A stretch of DNA of 64,000 bases from an uncultured Bryobacteraceae bacterium (lineage in GTDB: Bacteria; Acidobacteriota; Terriglobia; Bryobacterales; Bryobacteraceae), in assembly GCA_938027685.1 (NCBI GenBank), contig CALJAM010000001.1:1-64000 (forward strand), written 5' to 3'. The notes under the pieces are model-generated. The model did no database searches and was not told the origin of the DNA. It saw only the letters and a program-made list of their open reading frames with translations. Numbering within the stretch: the stretch's first letter is position 1; each line of letters begins with the position of its first letter. Both the position numbers and the translations under genes were made by a program. This document shows positions 6,598 through 15,224 of this stretch, piece by piece.

Positions 6598-8121
6598 TCA
6601 GCCCGCGTGAGGGCCGATGAGCACGGTCTCGAAGGAACCCCGGGTGATCTCCCAACCCCGCTCCACGTAGGCGCGAAGGTACTCCCGTAGCTCCTTGGCG
6701 AGCGAAGGATGCTGGGCGACGACGTTGTGTAACTCTTCGGGGTCGCGCCGGAGGTCGTAAAGTTCCTCGAATGCAGGACCCCGGCTCCATCGACCGATGT
6801 AGCAGAACTCCGGCGTGCGGACGGCGGCGTGTTCCCCCCAGCCCGTAACGATCCGCTCCCCGTTGGGCGAACGCTCGTTGCGTTCGATCATGCCTACCAG
6901 GCTGTGACCGGTGACGCGTTTGGGCACAGCGACTCCGAGCAGCTCGAGGACCGTCGGCATCACATCGGTATGCAAGGCGAAACCCTTGACCCGCTTCCCG
7001 GCCCACGCCTTTCCGGGATGGTAGATCAGCAGGGGCACGCGCGTGACCTGTGTGCGGATCCTTTGCTCTCCCTTATGAATCTGTCCTTGCTGACCCATCA
7101 TGGTGCCATGATCCGCGGTCAACACGATCACCGTGTTCTTGTCGAGACCGAGCTCTTCCACCTTGCGCAAGAAGCGGCCGATGCGATCGTCGACGAAGGT
7201 GACGAAGCCGTTATACAGAGCCCGCACATGTTCCACTTCGAGCGGACTCAGGTTCTTCGTGCCGGCGGGCGGGGCGATCAGCCGGGGACCGCGGTAATCC
7301 GCCTTCATGTACAGGCGGTAGTAAGCTTCCGGCGGATCCCAGTACTCATGGGGAGAGAAAGACTCGACATGGAGATAGAAGGGTTGGCTTTCGTCCGCAT
7401 TGTCCTCCAACCATTGGGCCGCCTCGTTGAAGACGCGTGCGGCCAGCCAGTCCTCCTCGCTCTTCCACCCACTCCGGTTAGTCAGGTACTGCAACACCCC
7501 CGGAGCCGCGCTGGGCAGAGCCATGGCGGAGACTTCCCAGCTCGTGCCGGTCAACTGGGAGGGGTGCATGTAGCGGCTAAGGTCGATCTGTTTCCGCGGT
7601 CCGCTGGCCCAGCGATCGGCTTCCTGTCCCCGGACGTAACGCCAGCAATCGAAGCCGCGGTGGAAGTTCTTCCCGGGCTTGAACTGGTGATAAACGTCGC
7701 TGATCCATGCGGTCATGTAGCCGGCGGCGCGGAGCGTTTCCGAAAGAGTGATGTCCTCTTCGTACAAGGGATGCCAGCCGCGGATCCTGACCGGATCGTC
7801 CCGCTGCCGCACCAGGTAGGAGGGAAAGACCTGCCGTCCGGTGTACAGCGCACGTCTGGCCGGCAAGGTCGGAAGAGCTTCCGCAAAAGCCTCCTCGAAC
7901 ACCGCTGACTTGGCTGCCAGGGCGTCCACGTGCGGCGTTCGCACCTCCTGGTTACCGTAGCATCCGTACCAATGGGCGCCCCACGTGTCCACGACGATGA
8001 CGATCAGATTCCATCGGCTGGGCGCCGCTTTGTGTTCTCGGGCCTCGGGGCGGCCGCTCTGCGCACTGGCAGCTGCGGCGAGTCCTGCGCCGCCCAACCA
8101 TGTGCGACGGGACATTTGCAT
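6598..8121 (-). CDS. Tat-exported sulfatase-like hydrolase with Thr at the nucleophile site
   Basis: 507 residues with an exported N-terminus (SRRTWLGGAGLAAAASAQ at 4-21). The alkaline-phosphatase-superfamily core is clear: VIVVDTWG with metal-ligand Asp 45, TADHG in the second half, and a C-terminal DLRRDPEELHN block typical of type I sulfatases. The signature C/S-x-P-x-R, whose Cys or Ser becomes formylglycine, reads TLPAR at 85-89 followed by RALYTGR, so Thr replaces the modified residue. Formylglycine chemistry is therefore not expected; a direct Thr nucleophile, as in related phosphodiesterase or phosphonate hydrolases, is possible. ATG 8121 has AGGAGG eight bases upstream; the longer frame to 8415 is receptor antisense/overlap. 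It starts 29 bases after the TonB receptor stop, so the two form an operon. Confidence 0.8.
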   Translation of the reverse strand: MQMSRRTWLGGAGLAAAASAQSGRPEAREHKAAPSRWNLIVIVVDTWGAHWYGCYGNQEVRTPHVDALAAKSAVFEEAFAEALPTLPARRALYTGRQVFPSYLVRQRDDPVRIRGWHPLYEEDITLSETLRAAGYMTAWISDVYHQFKPGKNFHRGFDCWRYVRGQEADRWASGPRKQIDLSRYMHPSQLTGTSWEVSAMALPSAAPGVLQYLTNRSGWKSEEDWLAARVFNEAAQWLEDNADESQPFYLHVESFSPHEYWDPPEAYYRLYMKADYRGPRLIAPPAGTKNLSPLEVEHVRALYNGFVTFVDDRIGRFLRKVEELGLDKNTVIVLTADHGTMMGQQGQIHKGEQRIRTQVTRVPLLIYHPGKAWAGKRVKGFALHTDVMPTVLELLGVAVPKRVTGHSLVGMIERNERSPNGERIVTGWGEHAAVRTPEFCYIGRWSRGPAFEELYDLRRDPEELHNVVAQHPSLAKELREYLRAYVERGWEITRGSFETVLIGPHAG

Positions 8122-8150
8122 CCACATTACCTCCTGAGGAGCCGCTCTTC

Positions 8151-11100
8151 CTACCACAGCAGCTTCAATCCAACGAAGATACGCCGTTCTTCCTGCCCGG
8201 TTTGAGTGGCGGTCACGCGGCCGAAGAGGGTGCTGGTCGGCGTGGTGTTTGGTGCGGCGAAATTGGGTGTGTTCATCGCTCCCTCGGCTTCGCCGCGCAG
8301 CTGGAGCGTCAAGCGCTCCCAGATCCTGAAGTTCTTGTGCGCGGAGAGATCCCAAATGTTCATGCCGTCGGCACGCACGCAGGCAAAGCGGCTGGGCAGC
8401 GTGCGGATGTTCCAAGCAAGCTGCCTCGCCGCGCTGCGTTCGAACCCCTCCGTGTTGAACCAGCGGTCAATGCTGCGCACGTCCGAGGGGAGCTTCAGAT
8501 CCCGGTACCGCCCGCTGTAGATGACGTTGCCGAAGGCGAGCCCCGGACCGCTTTGCGCCTGATAGATGGCGTGAACCTGCCATCCGCCAACAATGTGGTT
8601 CAACAGACCGGTCGCCTGGCCGGCAAAGCGCTTGCCTTTGCCGAAAGGCAGCTCGTAGAGAGCCGAAACCGTCAGGCGGTGCGGGCGGTCCAAGTTGCTT
8701 ATCACGTGCTCAGGGATGGGATCGGTGGGGTTGAGATAACTGACAGCCTCCATGGTTTTGGACCAGGTGTAGTTAGCCTGGAGCTGAAGGCCGCTGGTCA
8801 GTCGGCGCTCGAAGCGCACCGTAAGCGCATGGTACCAGCTGCTGCCCGCCGGCAGCGCCGTACCCAGACCGTCCGAGAAGTGCGGGTAAGGCAGCAACAG
8901 TTGCGCCCGCGTGGTGTTCGCACCTGCATAAAACGCAGTCCCTTCAAAGCCCCGGATGCCCCGAAACGGGTTGACCACGCGGGCCGAAAGGAAGTCGATC
9001 ACCGGCTGGTCGCGCACGGGCAGCGTGCTGAGGTACTGTCGGGGCACCGGATTCATCGCGGTGGAGACGCGCAAGCGCGTGCCGCGCGAACCGATGTAAC
9101 CCAACTCGAAGACCGAGCGCGCCATGGGTTCGAATTGAATCGAATAACTCCAGCGCTGCGTGTAGGGCCGTCGTCCGTCAGCCGCGAAGAACCCGGGGGC
9201 GCGCCCAAGGAAGGTCCGCATGCCACCCGCAGCGCCGAGCGGCTTTTCGAGCCCGAAGGGGAAGGGGTTGGCAATCGAAGCAATATAGGTCTGACCGTTA
9301 TCGAGCGAGGCGACGATGTTAGTGCGCAGGTTAAACCCCGGCTGCGCGGCATCGCTGTAATCGGCGCCCAGCAGCCCGAAGAAGATTCCGTAGCCGCCGC
9401 GCACCACCAGCCGATCTCTCAATTGCCAAGCGAAGCCGAAGCGCGGCATCAAAGCCCGGTAGTAGGGGTCGCGGATCCCCCGCGGGTTGCCGCCTACGCC
9501 GAGAAACGTCAAGCCGCCTATGGTGCGGAACTGCTGCAGGGGCACCTCCGGGATGGGGGCCCGCGCATAATTGGCGCGGGCCTCGGGCTCGATCGGGTTG
9601 GGCGTCGCGAAATCGAAATCCCGCGAGGAACGATTGAACCGCTCCGTGAGCGGTCCCTCATACTCCCAGCGCAAACCGAGGTTGAGCGTCAGGCGACGGG
9701 CGACGCGCCAGTCGTCTTGCAGGAAGAATGAAACGAACCGAGACGATTCGGCACGCGAATCATTCAGGTCCACTCCTCCCCCCGTCGGGATACCGAACAA
9801 CAGGCTGGCCAAGCTTTGGCCGGAGCCGGGCGCACCGGGGGAATTGTCCAGCGGTCCGCGGGTGTAAGTGTCCCCGAAGCTGTATGCAGGCGAAACGTTG
9901 CCATAGTTCTTGGAGTTCTCCATCATGAGACGGCCGTCGAAACCCCACTTCAGGCTGTGCGTGCCCCGGCTCCAGTTCGTAACCATTAAGAGCGAGTGCG
10001 TGTAATACTTCTGCGAAAAACCGCCGTCGTTGCCCAATGGCAACATGCCGCTCACGCTGATTTGCGGGAAAGAGATGCCGCGCGGATCCAGTTGGGCAAT
10101 CAGCGAATCCGGGAGGCCGAATTCCTTCAGGTTCCAGCCCATGTTGTCGAAGCTCTGGAACTCCTGAAACCAGGTGAACCCGTACCGCACATCCAGAACC
10201 ATCCGCGGACTCAAAACCAGGACGTTATCCAAAGCGACGCCGCGGTGGGGACGTCGCCGCCGGCGTCCGCGCACTTTGCTGTCCGGAATGAGCTGATCGA
10301 AGTGGCCGTAGAAATCCGAGTGCGAGTATCTGCCGAATAGGCGGTGCCTCTCGCCGAAATTGTGATCCACGCGCGCCACGGGCTGGTAGAGATCCTGGCT
10401 CTCCCGGCGGGTGCGGGCGTAGTTGTTGAGGAAATCGGCAGTGCCCGCCTGATTTGGCGGTGGAAAGTATCTAAGGATGTTCCTGGCTGCGGGGTCTATC
10501 CGGCTCGGGGGGACGATGTTGCCGGGCAGCGGATCGCGCTGGAAGCGCGCAGCGCCGAAAGGCCGCGTCGTGAACGGGTCGTAGATCTGGTATTGCGAGC
10601 CTAGGGCGAGCAGCGCCGAGAAGTCCCCGCGCGCTTGCTCAGGGGTGGGTACCGTGTGGACCGTAGCCACAGGCCGCCTGCGATTGTGCGTCTGGTAGCC
10701 GAACTGCCAGAAGGTCCGGTTGCGGCCGTCGTAGAGTCTCGGAATGTAGATCGGCCCGCCCGCCGAGGCGCTGTAACGCAGCCAGCGTGTGGAGGGCGTG
10801 TTGGCCTTGATCTTCTCGGGCGTTATCGGTCCAGTGGTGGGGTCGAAAATAAAGCGGTTAGTGAAGAAGTTACGCGTCATCATGGGACCCGAAGATAGGA
10901 AGGTGGCCAGGGTTCCGCGGAATGCGTTGGTGCCTGATTTTAGGCTCACGTTCACCGAAGCCCCTGCTGAATGGCCGATGGACGCATCGTAAGCAGCCGT
11001 GTCGACGCGCACCTCGGCCACCATGTCCGGCGGGGGAACGAACGCGGTGCCTCCACCGTAGGAGTTATTGCTGACGCCGTCCACCGTGAACTCCATCCCT

Positions 11101-11675
11101 AGCCCGCGCGGGGTGCCTGCAATAGCGATGTTGGAGGACTGATCGATGTTCCAAGGTCCGTCGTAGGGCAGAGCGGTCCACACGGTCGCGGGCGACATCG
11201 AGTACAGCCAGGCGATCGAACCCGATCGCATGGGCATGTCGGCAAAGGTCTTGCTGTCCAGTACCTGCCCGATGTGGCCGGTGGAGGCTTCCAGCACCGG
11301 CGCCTGCGCCACGACCTCTACGGTCTCGGCCATGTTGCCCAGTTCGAGCTGAATGTCCACCCGAAGGCGGTCCCCGATGCGCAGTTCCACAGGCGGGCGC
11401 GTCCAGGTCTTGAATCCCGCCATCTCGGCTGTGATGCGGTAAGCGCCCGTAGGCAGGTAGTGCGCCTCGTATACGCCCTGCTCGTTGCTGACCGCGGTGG
11501 CGGTAAAGCCCGTTTCCACGTGCGTCAGCTTCACCGCGACACCCGGCACGACGGCGCCGGTCGAATCCGTGACCAAACCCACGATGCTGCCCCGCGGGTC
11601 CTGCGCCCACAGGTGGGCGAGCGCAGTGAGCCCGAGCAGGCACGCGTACAGTTCAACGCCCAACGCCTTCTTCAT
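8151..11675 (-). CDS. Oar-like TonB-dependent receptor with carboxypeptidase-regulatory domain
   Basis: 1174 residues, typical for the giant receptors of Acidobacteriota. A signal peptide ends near residue 24 (LAHLWAQ), followed by a carboxypeptidase-regulatory-like beta-sandwich at about 28-110 (GSIVGLVTDSTGAVVPGVAV, then YRITAEMAGFK). A plug domain follows (VEVVAQAPVLEAST and then NVSLKSGTNAFRG around residue 240). The rest is beta-barrel strands ending in RRIFVGLKLLW, with the terminal aromatic residue needed for outer-membrane insertion. It should import a large ligand, perhaps an oligosaccharide or peptide, using TonB energy. It is followed by the sulfatase-like gene, suggesting linked uptake and processing of a substituted glycan. 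ATG 11675 has GAGGTG eight bases upstream, and a good promoter lies at 11697-11725. Confidence 0.92.
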   Translation of the reverse strand: MKKALGVELYACLLGLTALAHLWAQDPRGSIVGLVTDSTGAVVPGVAVKLTHVETGFTATAVSNEQGVYEAHYLPTGAYRITAEMAGFKTWTRPPVELRIGDRLRVDIQLELGNMAETVEVVAQAPVLEASTGHIGQVLDSKTFADMPMRSGSIAWLYSMSPATVWTALPYDGPWNIDQSSNIAIAGTPRGLGMEFTVDGVSNNSYGGGTAFVPPPDMVAEVRVDTAAYDASIGHSAGASVNVSLKSGTNAFRGTLATFLSSGPMMTRNFFTNRFIFDPTTGPITPEKIKANTPSTRWLRYSASAGGPIYIPRLYDGRNRTFWQFGYQTHNRRRPVATVHTVPTPEQARGDFSALLALGSQYQIYDPFTTRPFGAARFQRDPLPGNIVPPSRIDPAARNILRYFPPPNQAGTADFLNNYARTRRESQDLYQPVARVDHNFGERHRLFGRYSHSDFYGHFDQLIPDSKVRGRRRRRPHRGVALDNVLVLSPRMVLDVRYGFTWFQEFQSFDNMGWNLKEFGLPDSLIAQLDPRGISFPQISVSGMLPLGNDGGFSQKYYTHSLLMVTNWSRGTHSLKWGFDGRLMMENSKNYGNVSPAYSFGDTYTRGPLDNSPGAPGSGQSLASLLFGIPTGGGVDLNDSRAESSRFVSFFLQDDWRVARRLTLNLGLRWEYEGPLTERFNRSSRDFDFATPNPIEPEARANYARAPIPEVPLQQFRTIGGLTFLGVGGNPRGIRDPYYRALMPRFGFAWQLRDRLVVRGGYGIFFGLLGADYSDAAQPGFNLRTNIVASLDNGQTYIASIANPFPFGLEKPLGAAGGMRTFLGRAPGFFAADGRRPYTQRWSYSIQFEPMARSVFELGYIGSRGTRLRVSTAMNPVPRQYLSTLPVRDQPVIDFLSARVVNPFRGIRGFEGTAFYAGANTTRAQLLLPYPHFSDGLGTALPAGSSWYHALTVRFERRLTSGLQLQANYTWSKTMEAVSYLNPTDPIPEHVISNLDRPHRLTVSALYELPFGKGKRFAGQATGLLNHIVGGWQVHAIYQAQSGPGLAFGNVIYSGRYRDLKLPSDVRSIDRWFNTEGFERSAARQLAWNIRTLPSRFACVRADGMNIWDLSAHKNFRIWERLTLQLRGEAEGAMNTPNFAAPNTTPTSTLFGRVTATQTGQEERRIFVGLKLLW

Positions 11676-11696
11676 GACCGGTGCACCTCTGGGGAC

Positions 11697-11725
11697 ATAT
11701 TAGGCCTATCCGGGAGCAAGATCAA
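11697..11725 (-). promoter_or_regulatory. Promoter of the TonB receptor-sulfatase operon
   Basis: On the minus strand TTGATC (11725-11720), a 17-base spacer and TAATAT (11702-11697). Spacing is optimal and each box differs from consensus at two positions. The leader to ATG 11675 would be about 15 bases and includes the ribosome-binding site. Confidence 0.6.
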
Positions 11726-12419
11726 GGGACCTGGCGGCACCTGAGGGTTTGAGCACTCTTTGTCGAAAATGCCCGGAGAGTTACGAAGCGCAGATCTCCG
11801 GAGATGAGTCCGAGCCGCGGGCCGGCGTTTTCGAACGAGGGATGTCCTCTCCGCGATTTCACTACGCAAGCGAGAGAGGACAAGCGCCCCGCGCCCAACC
11901 CGCAAGAACGTGGGACGATTGGCAGGGGAACCGCCGGATGCCTTCGCCACTACCGCTGTCCCACACCAGCGTGCGATGATCTAGGCCCCAGCGGCTCGAA
12001 GGCGAGGTGAGCCCACATAAGATAGGCGCGCGGAATGACTGGCGGCGGCTCGCCGAGGCGCCGATCGTCGCGGGCACGAACGTATAAGCGTGTCGGATCA
12101 CCTTGTCCAAGACCCGACGTGCGCCGATCGAGGTCGGTGCGCCGCGCAGGGCTCAGTCACGGCAGCGCTGCGGACGGCGCTGTGGCTCCCCACTGCCCGC
12201 ACGCGTCGGGTGCTGCTCAGCGATACTGGCCGGACGCGATAGAGCGGCAGGAACCGTTGACTGCCGCGGACTCGCGCAGGGGGCGTGCAGCGGCCCAGCG
12301 GGTGGAGCGGCCCTGTCTGCGGCGCCACGGAGCGCCATGACGCGATTCTCAGCCGGTGCAGCCGGTGGGCCGGCTCGGAAACCTCGGCGCCTGGCGTGGT
12401 AACATCGGCCTCACGGGCC
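11726..12419. other. Long divergent intergenic region with a 12-bp palindrome
   Basis: About 700 bases separate the receptor operon from the divergent sulfatase. No reading frame with protein-like composition or a start signal was found. A perfect palindrome ATCTCCGGAGAT lies at 11794-11805, about 70 bases upstream of the receptor -35 box, and could be a regulator site. On the other side an extended -10 (TGG then TAACAT at 12400-12405) lies 14 bases before the sulfatase ATG. Confidence 0.45.
11794..11805. promoter_or_regulatory. Perfect 12-bp palindrome upstream of the receptor promoter
   Basis: ATCTCCGGAGAT is fully self-complementary. Its position about 70 bases upstream of the -35 box suits an activator site, but a 12-bp palindrome can also occur by chance in a 700-base region. 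Confidence 0.3.
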
Positions 12420-13862
12420 ATGCTTCAACCCCGGCGGCGAGACCTGCTGACGGCCGCGGCGGCTATGGCCCCGCGCATCCGCCTACCCCGTCCTCCCAAC
12501 GTGCTGTTCGTCTTCCCTGATCAAATGCGCGCGCACGCGCTGGGCGCCATGGGCAACCCGGACGTGCGCACGCCGCATCTGGACAAGCTGGCGAGCCAAG
12601 GAATACTTTTCGAGAACACGCTGGCCAATTCGCCGGTCTGCTCGCCGGCCCGCGCTGTGATGCTCACCGGCAGGTATGCCCATCGTAACGGCATGGTGGC
12701 GAACGACCTCAGATTGCGCGAGGGCGAGATCACGCTCGCCGAGCTTTTCGCCGCCGCGGGCTACCGGACCGGCTTCGTCGGCAAGTGGCATCTGGACGGG
12801 GGTCCCCGTTTGCCCGGCTTCGTGCCGCCTGGTCCCCGGCGGCAGGGCTTCCAGTTCTGGGCGGCCAACGAATGCAGCCACCGCCATTTCGATAACACCT
12901 ACTTCCGCGACGCGCCCACGCCGATCCGAACCGACCGTTTCGAGCCCGAGGTCTGGACCGACCTGGCCCTAGAGTTCCTGACCGATGCCGCACAACGCCG
13001 CCAACCATTCTTCTTGATGATTGCCATGGGTCCGCCGCACGATCCCTACGGGGCGCCGGAGCGATACATGCGGATGTATGATCCGGCGCGCCTGACCATG
13101 CGTGCCAACTGGCGTGCTGCGCCCGGTGTTCCCGGCCCGAAGGAAATCGCAGCCTATTACGCGGCGGTGACCGCCATCGACGATCAGATCGGGCGCCTGC
13201 TGGAAGGGCTCGAACGACTAGGCATGGCGGAAGAAACCATTGTCTGGTTCACGTCCGATCACGGCGACATGCTCGGTTCCCACGGCCTGCGGCTCAAGCG
13301 GAAACCCTATGAGGAATCCATCCGGGTGCCCGGCATCCTGAGATACCCGGCGCGGGTCGGCCGCCCGAGGCGGGTGCCGGCCCTGTTCAGTCACGTGGAT
13401 TTCGCCCCTACGTTGCTCGCTTTGTGCGGCCTGCGCGTTCCGCGCAGGATGCAAGGTTCCGACCTTTCACGGATCATCCTGCACGGCGAGGGCTCCGGCC
13501 CCGATTCCGCCTACTTCCAGATTTTCGGTCCCTACGCACCCGGGGCGGTGCCAGCAGGCTGGCGCGGCGTTCGTACGCAGCGCTACATGTACGCCCGCTT
13601 CCAGGATCGGCCGTGGGTCTTGTTCGACCTAGAGAACGACCCCTTCGAGGTGAAGAACCTGGCCGAGGATCCCGGGGTGCGGGAACTCGTTCGCGACTTG
13701 GAGCAGCTTCTGGCAGCTTGGATGCGGCGCACGGGCGACTCATGGAAGTTCAATTGGACCGAGCCGGTCGAAGAAGGGGGCCGCCTTTATCGCGAGCGGG
13801 CATTCTACACTGTCGACGAGTACCTACGGTACGCGCGCGCCCGAGGCGCAGCGCAAAAGTAA
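12420..13862 (+). CDS. Sulfatase with canonical formylglycine motif
   Basis: 480 residues from ATG 12420. The N-terminus (PRRRDLLTAAAAMAPRIR) is a short Tat-like leader. The catalytic core starts with NVLFVFPDQMR (metal ligands at about 34-35), and the modification site is CSPARAVMLTGR with Cys 74, the normal C-x-P-x-R signature of formylglycine sulfatases. GKWHLDG near residue 124 and TSDHGDMLGSHG near 280 are the expected metal and substrate blocks. The C-terminal part (LFDLENDPFEVKNLAEDP) is standard for type I enzymes. It should hydrolyse a sulfate ester outside the cytoplasm after conversion of Cys 74. It is divergent from the receptor operon and contrasts with the Thr-type sulfatase there. 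No sulfatase-maturing enzyme was recognised in the window. Confidence 0.9.
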   Translation: MLQPRRRDLLTAAAAMAPRIRLPRPPNVLFVFPDQMRAHALGAMGNPDVRTPHLDKLASQGILFENTLANSPVCSPARAVMLTGRYAHRNGMVANDLRLREGEITLAELFAAAGYRTGFVGKWHLDGGPRLPGFVPPGPRRQGFQFWAANECSHRHFDNTYFRDAPTPIRTDRFEPEVWTDLALEFLTDAAQRRQPFFLMIAMGPPHDPYGAPERYMRMYDPARLTMRANWRAAPGVPGPKEIAAYYAAVTAIDDQIGRLLEGLERLGMAEETIVWFTSDHGDMLGSHGLRLKRKPYEESIRVPGILRYPARVGRPRRVPALFSHVDFAPTLLALCGLRVPRRMQGSDLSRIILHGEGSGPDSAYFQIFGPYAPGAVPAGWRGVRTQRYMYARFQDRPWVLFDLENDPFEVKNLAEDPGVRELVRDLEQLLAAWMRRTGDSWKFNWTEPVEEGGRLYRERAFYTVDEYLRYARARGAAQK

Positions 13863-14015
13863 CTGCGCGACGGAGCCTATTTAACGATTTATTGAAAAAC
13901 GGGTCGGCCCGCCAACACTGCGACTTAGTACGGTCCGCAAGTTGTGAGTTCACGGAATCGAGCGGGGCAGAGGACTGCACTTTCGGCGCGGTTGCCAGGC
14001 CTCGTGAACAAACTC

Positions 14016-15224
14016 CTACAAGCCTGCTTCTTCCAGCATCCGCCACGCCGCCGGCCAACTGAAGGACCTTAGGCAGAGCTCGCGTCCGGCCCGGCCCAGC
14101 GCTGCTCGGCGCTCGGGCGATTCGAGCAGTTCCAGCACGGCGCTTGCGAAAGCGGCCGCATCGTCCGCCAACAGGAGGTGCTCGCCGTGGCGGGCCCCGA
14201 GTCCTTCGGCGCCCACCGTGGTCGACACCACGGCGCGTCCGGCCGCCCATGCCTCGAGAATCTTGAAACGCGTGCCGCTGCCCGCGAGCACCGGCACTAC
14301 CACCACACGCGCCGCCGCCAGGGCGGAAACGGCATCTTCTACCGGACCCACGAGCTCGATCCGGGGATCGCCTTCCAGTTCCCGCGCGACCGCTTGAGGG
14401 TTCTTGCCGATGACGCGCCAGACGAGCTGCGGCCTGCGCTCGCGCAACAGGGGCCAGATCCTGCGATGAAAAAATCGCACGGCGCCCACGTTGGGCTGGT
14501 ACTCGAGGTTGCCAGAGAATGCGACGACCTCCTGTTCGGCTACCTCGGGCACAGGCGTCGCGGGGAGCGCGTTCGGATAAACACGGACGTGCGCCTCAGG
14601 CTCGAGAGCGCGTACGCGCGCCGCGTCCTCTTGCGACGCAACGAGGATAAGGTCGAATGCCGGCAACCAGCGTCGCTCCAGGCGCCGAAGGCAGCCTTCG
14701 AAGCGACGGAAAACGGGGCGCAACGGCAACGGCTCGCTCTCGGCCAAGCGTCGGTAGAGCTGCGATTCGATATTGTGCATGTCGAGCACCAGACGCCTTG
14801 TCGCCGGACGCAGGATCCGCGCGTAGCCCGCGCACCAGAAGTGTTCGATCACCGCCAGCTCGTAGCGCCGGCCCCCGATCCACTGGGCGATCGAGTCTGC
14901 GAACCCGTCGAAGCGGTCATTGAGCGGCGGACGGCCGCGCAACATCCGGCGCAGATTGCGCAGGAGGCGCGCTGCCCGGTGGTGTGCGTGCGGAGGCAAG
15001 TCCAAGACGGCGACGCGCGAGAAGCCGCAGTCGGGTAGCGCCGCGCGCGGATCCGGCTCACCCGGCTCGCGGAAAACGACGAGGTCCACACGGTAACGGC
15101 GCCTCAGATACTCCAACAGGGAAGCCGTGCGCAGGGCGCCGCCGCCGACCGGCGGATACGGCGCCTCCGGGCAGAGCACGAGGACGCACCCTTCAGCGGG
15201 CGTGTCTTCGCAGGGCTTCGACAT
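14016..15224 (-). CDS. Glycosyltransferase, GT4/GT1 type (GT-B fold)
   Basis: 402 residues from ATG 15224. The N-terminal half holds the acceptor domain with the glycine-rich loop PYPPVGGGALR near residue 20. The C-terminal half has the nucleotide-sugar domain, with VAFSGNLEYQPNVGAVRFF, a G-T-R-F-K-I-L-E-A-W-A-A-G block and AVVSTTVGAEGLG, in which the Glu of ILEAW is the expected donor-binding residue. It probably adds a sugar to a lipid-linked glycan at the cytoplasmic membrane. The gene overlaps the end of the previous glycosyltransferase by about 30 bases, so both are translated from one message with the rml genes. A longer frame to 15371 is only the overlap with the neighbour. Confidence 0.85.
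   Translation of the reverse strand: MSKPCEDTPAEGCVLVLCPEAPYPPVGGGALRTASLLEYLRRRYRVDLVVFREPGEPDPRAALPDCGFSRVAVLDLPPHAHHRAARLLRNLRRMLRGRPPLNDRFDGFADSIAQWIGGRRYELAVIEHFWCAGYARILRPATRRLVLDMHNIESQLYRRLAESEPLPLRPVFRRFEGCLRRLERRWLPAFDLILVASQEDAARVRALEPEAHVRVYPNALPATPVPEVAEQEVVAFSGNLEYQPNVGAVRFFHRRIWPLLRERRPQLVWRVIGKNPQAVARELEGDPRIELVGPVEDAVSALAAARVVVVPVLAGSGTRFKILEAWAAGRAVVSTTVGAEGLGARHGEHLLLADDAAAFASAVLELLESPERRAALGRAGRELCLRSFSWPAAWRMLEEAGL

Noticed and set aside
8100-9731. 543-codon plus-strand open frame
   Set aside because: It is antisense to the TonB receptor in a GC-rich gene; its product lacks any recognisable domain or hydrophobic pattern, and the receptor on the other strand is unambiguous.
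12035-12340. Short Arg-rich open frame in the sulfatase upstream region
   Set aside because: All frames of this GC-rich stretch are open for some length. The product is Arg/Pro/Ser-rich with no start signal, so it looks like non-coding DNA.
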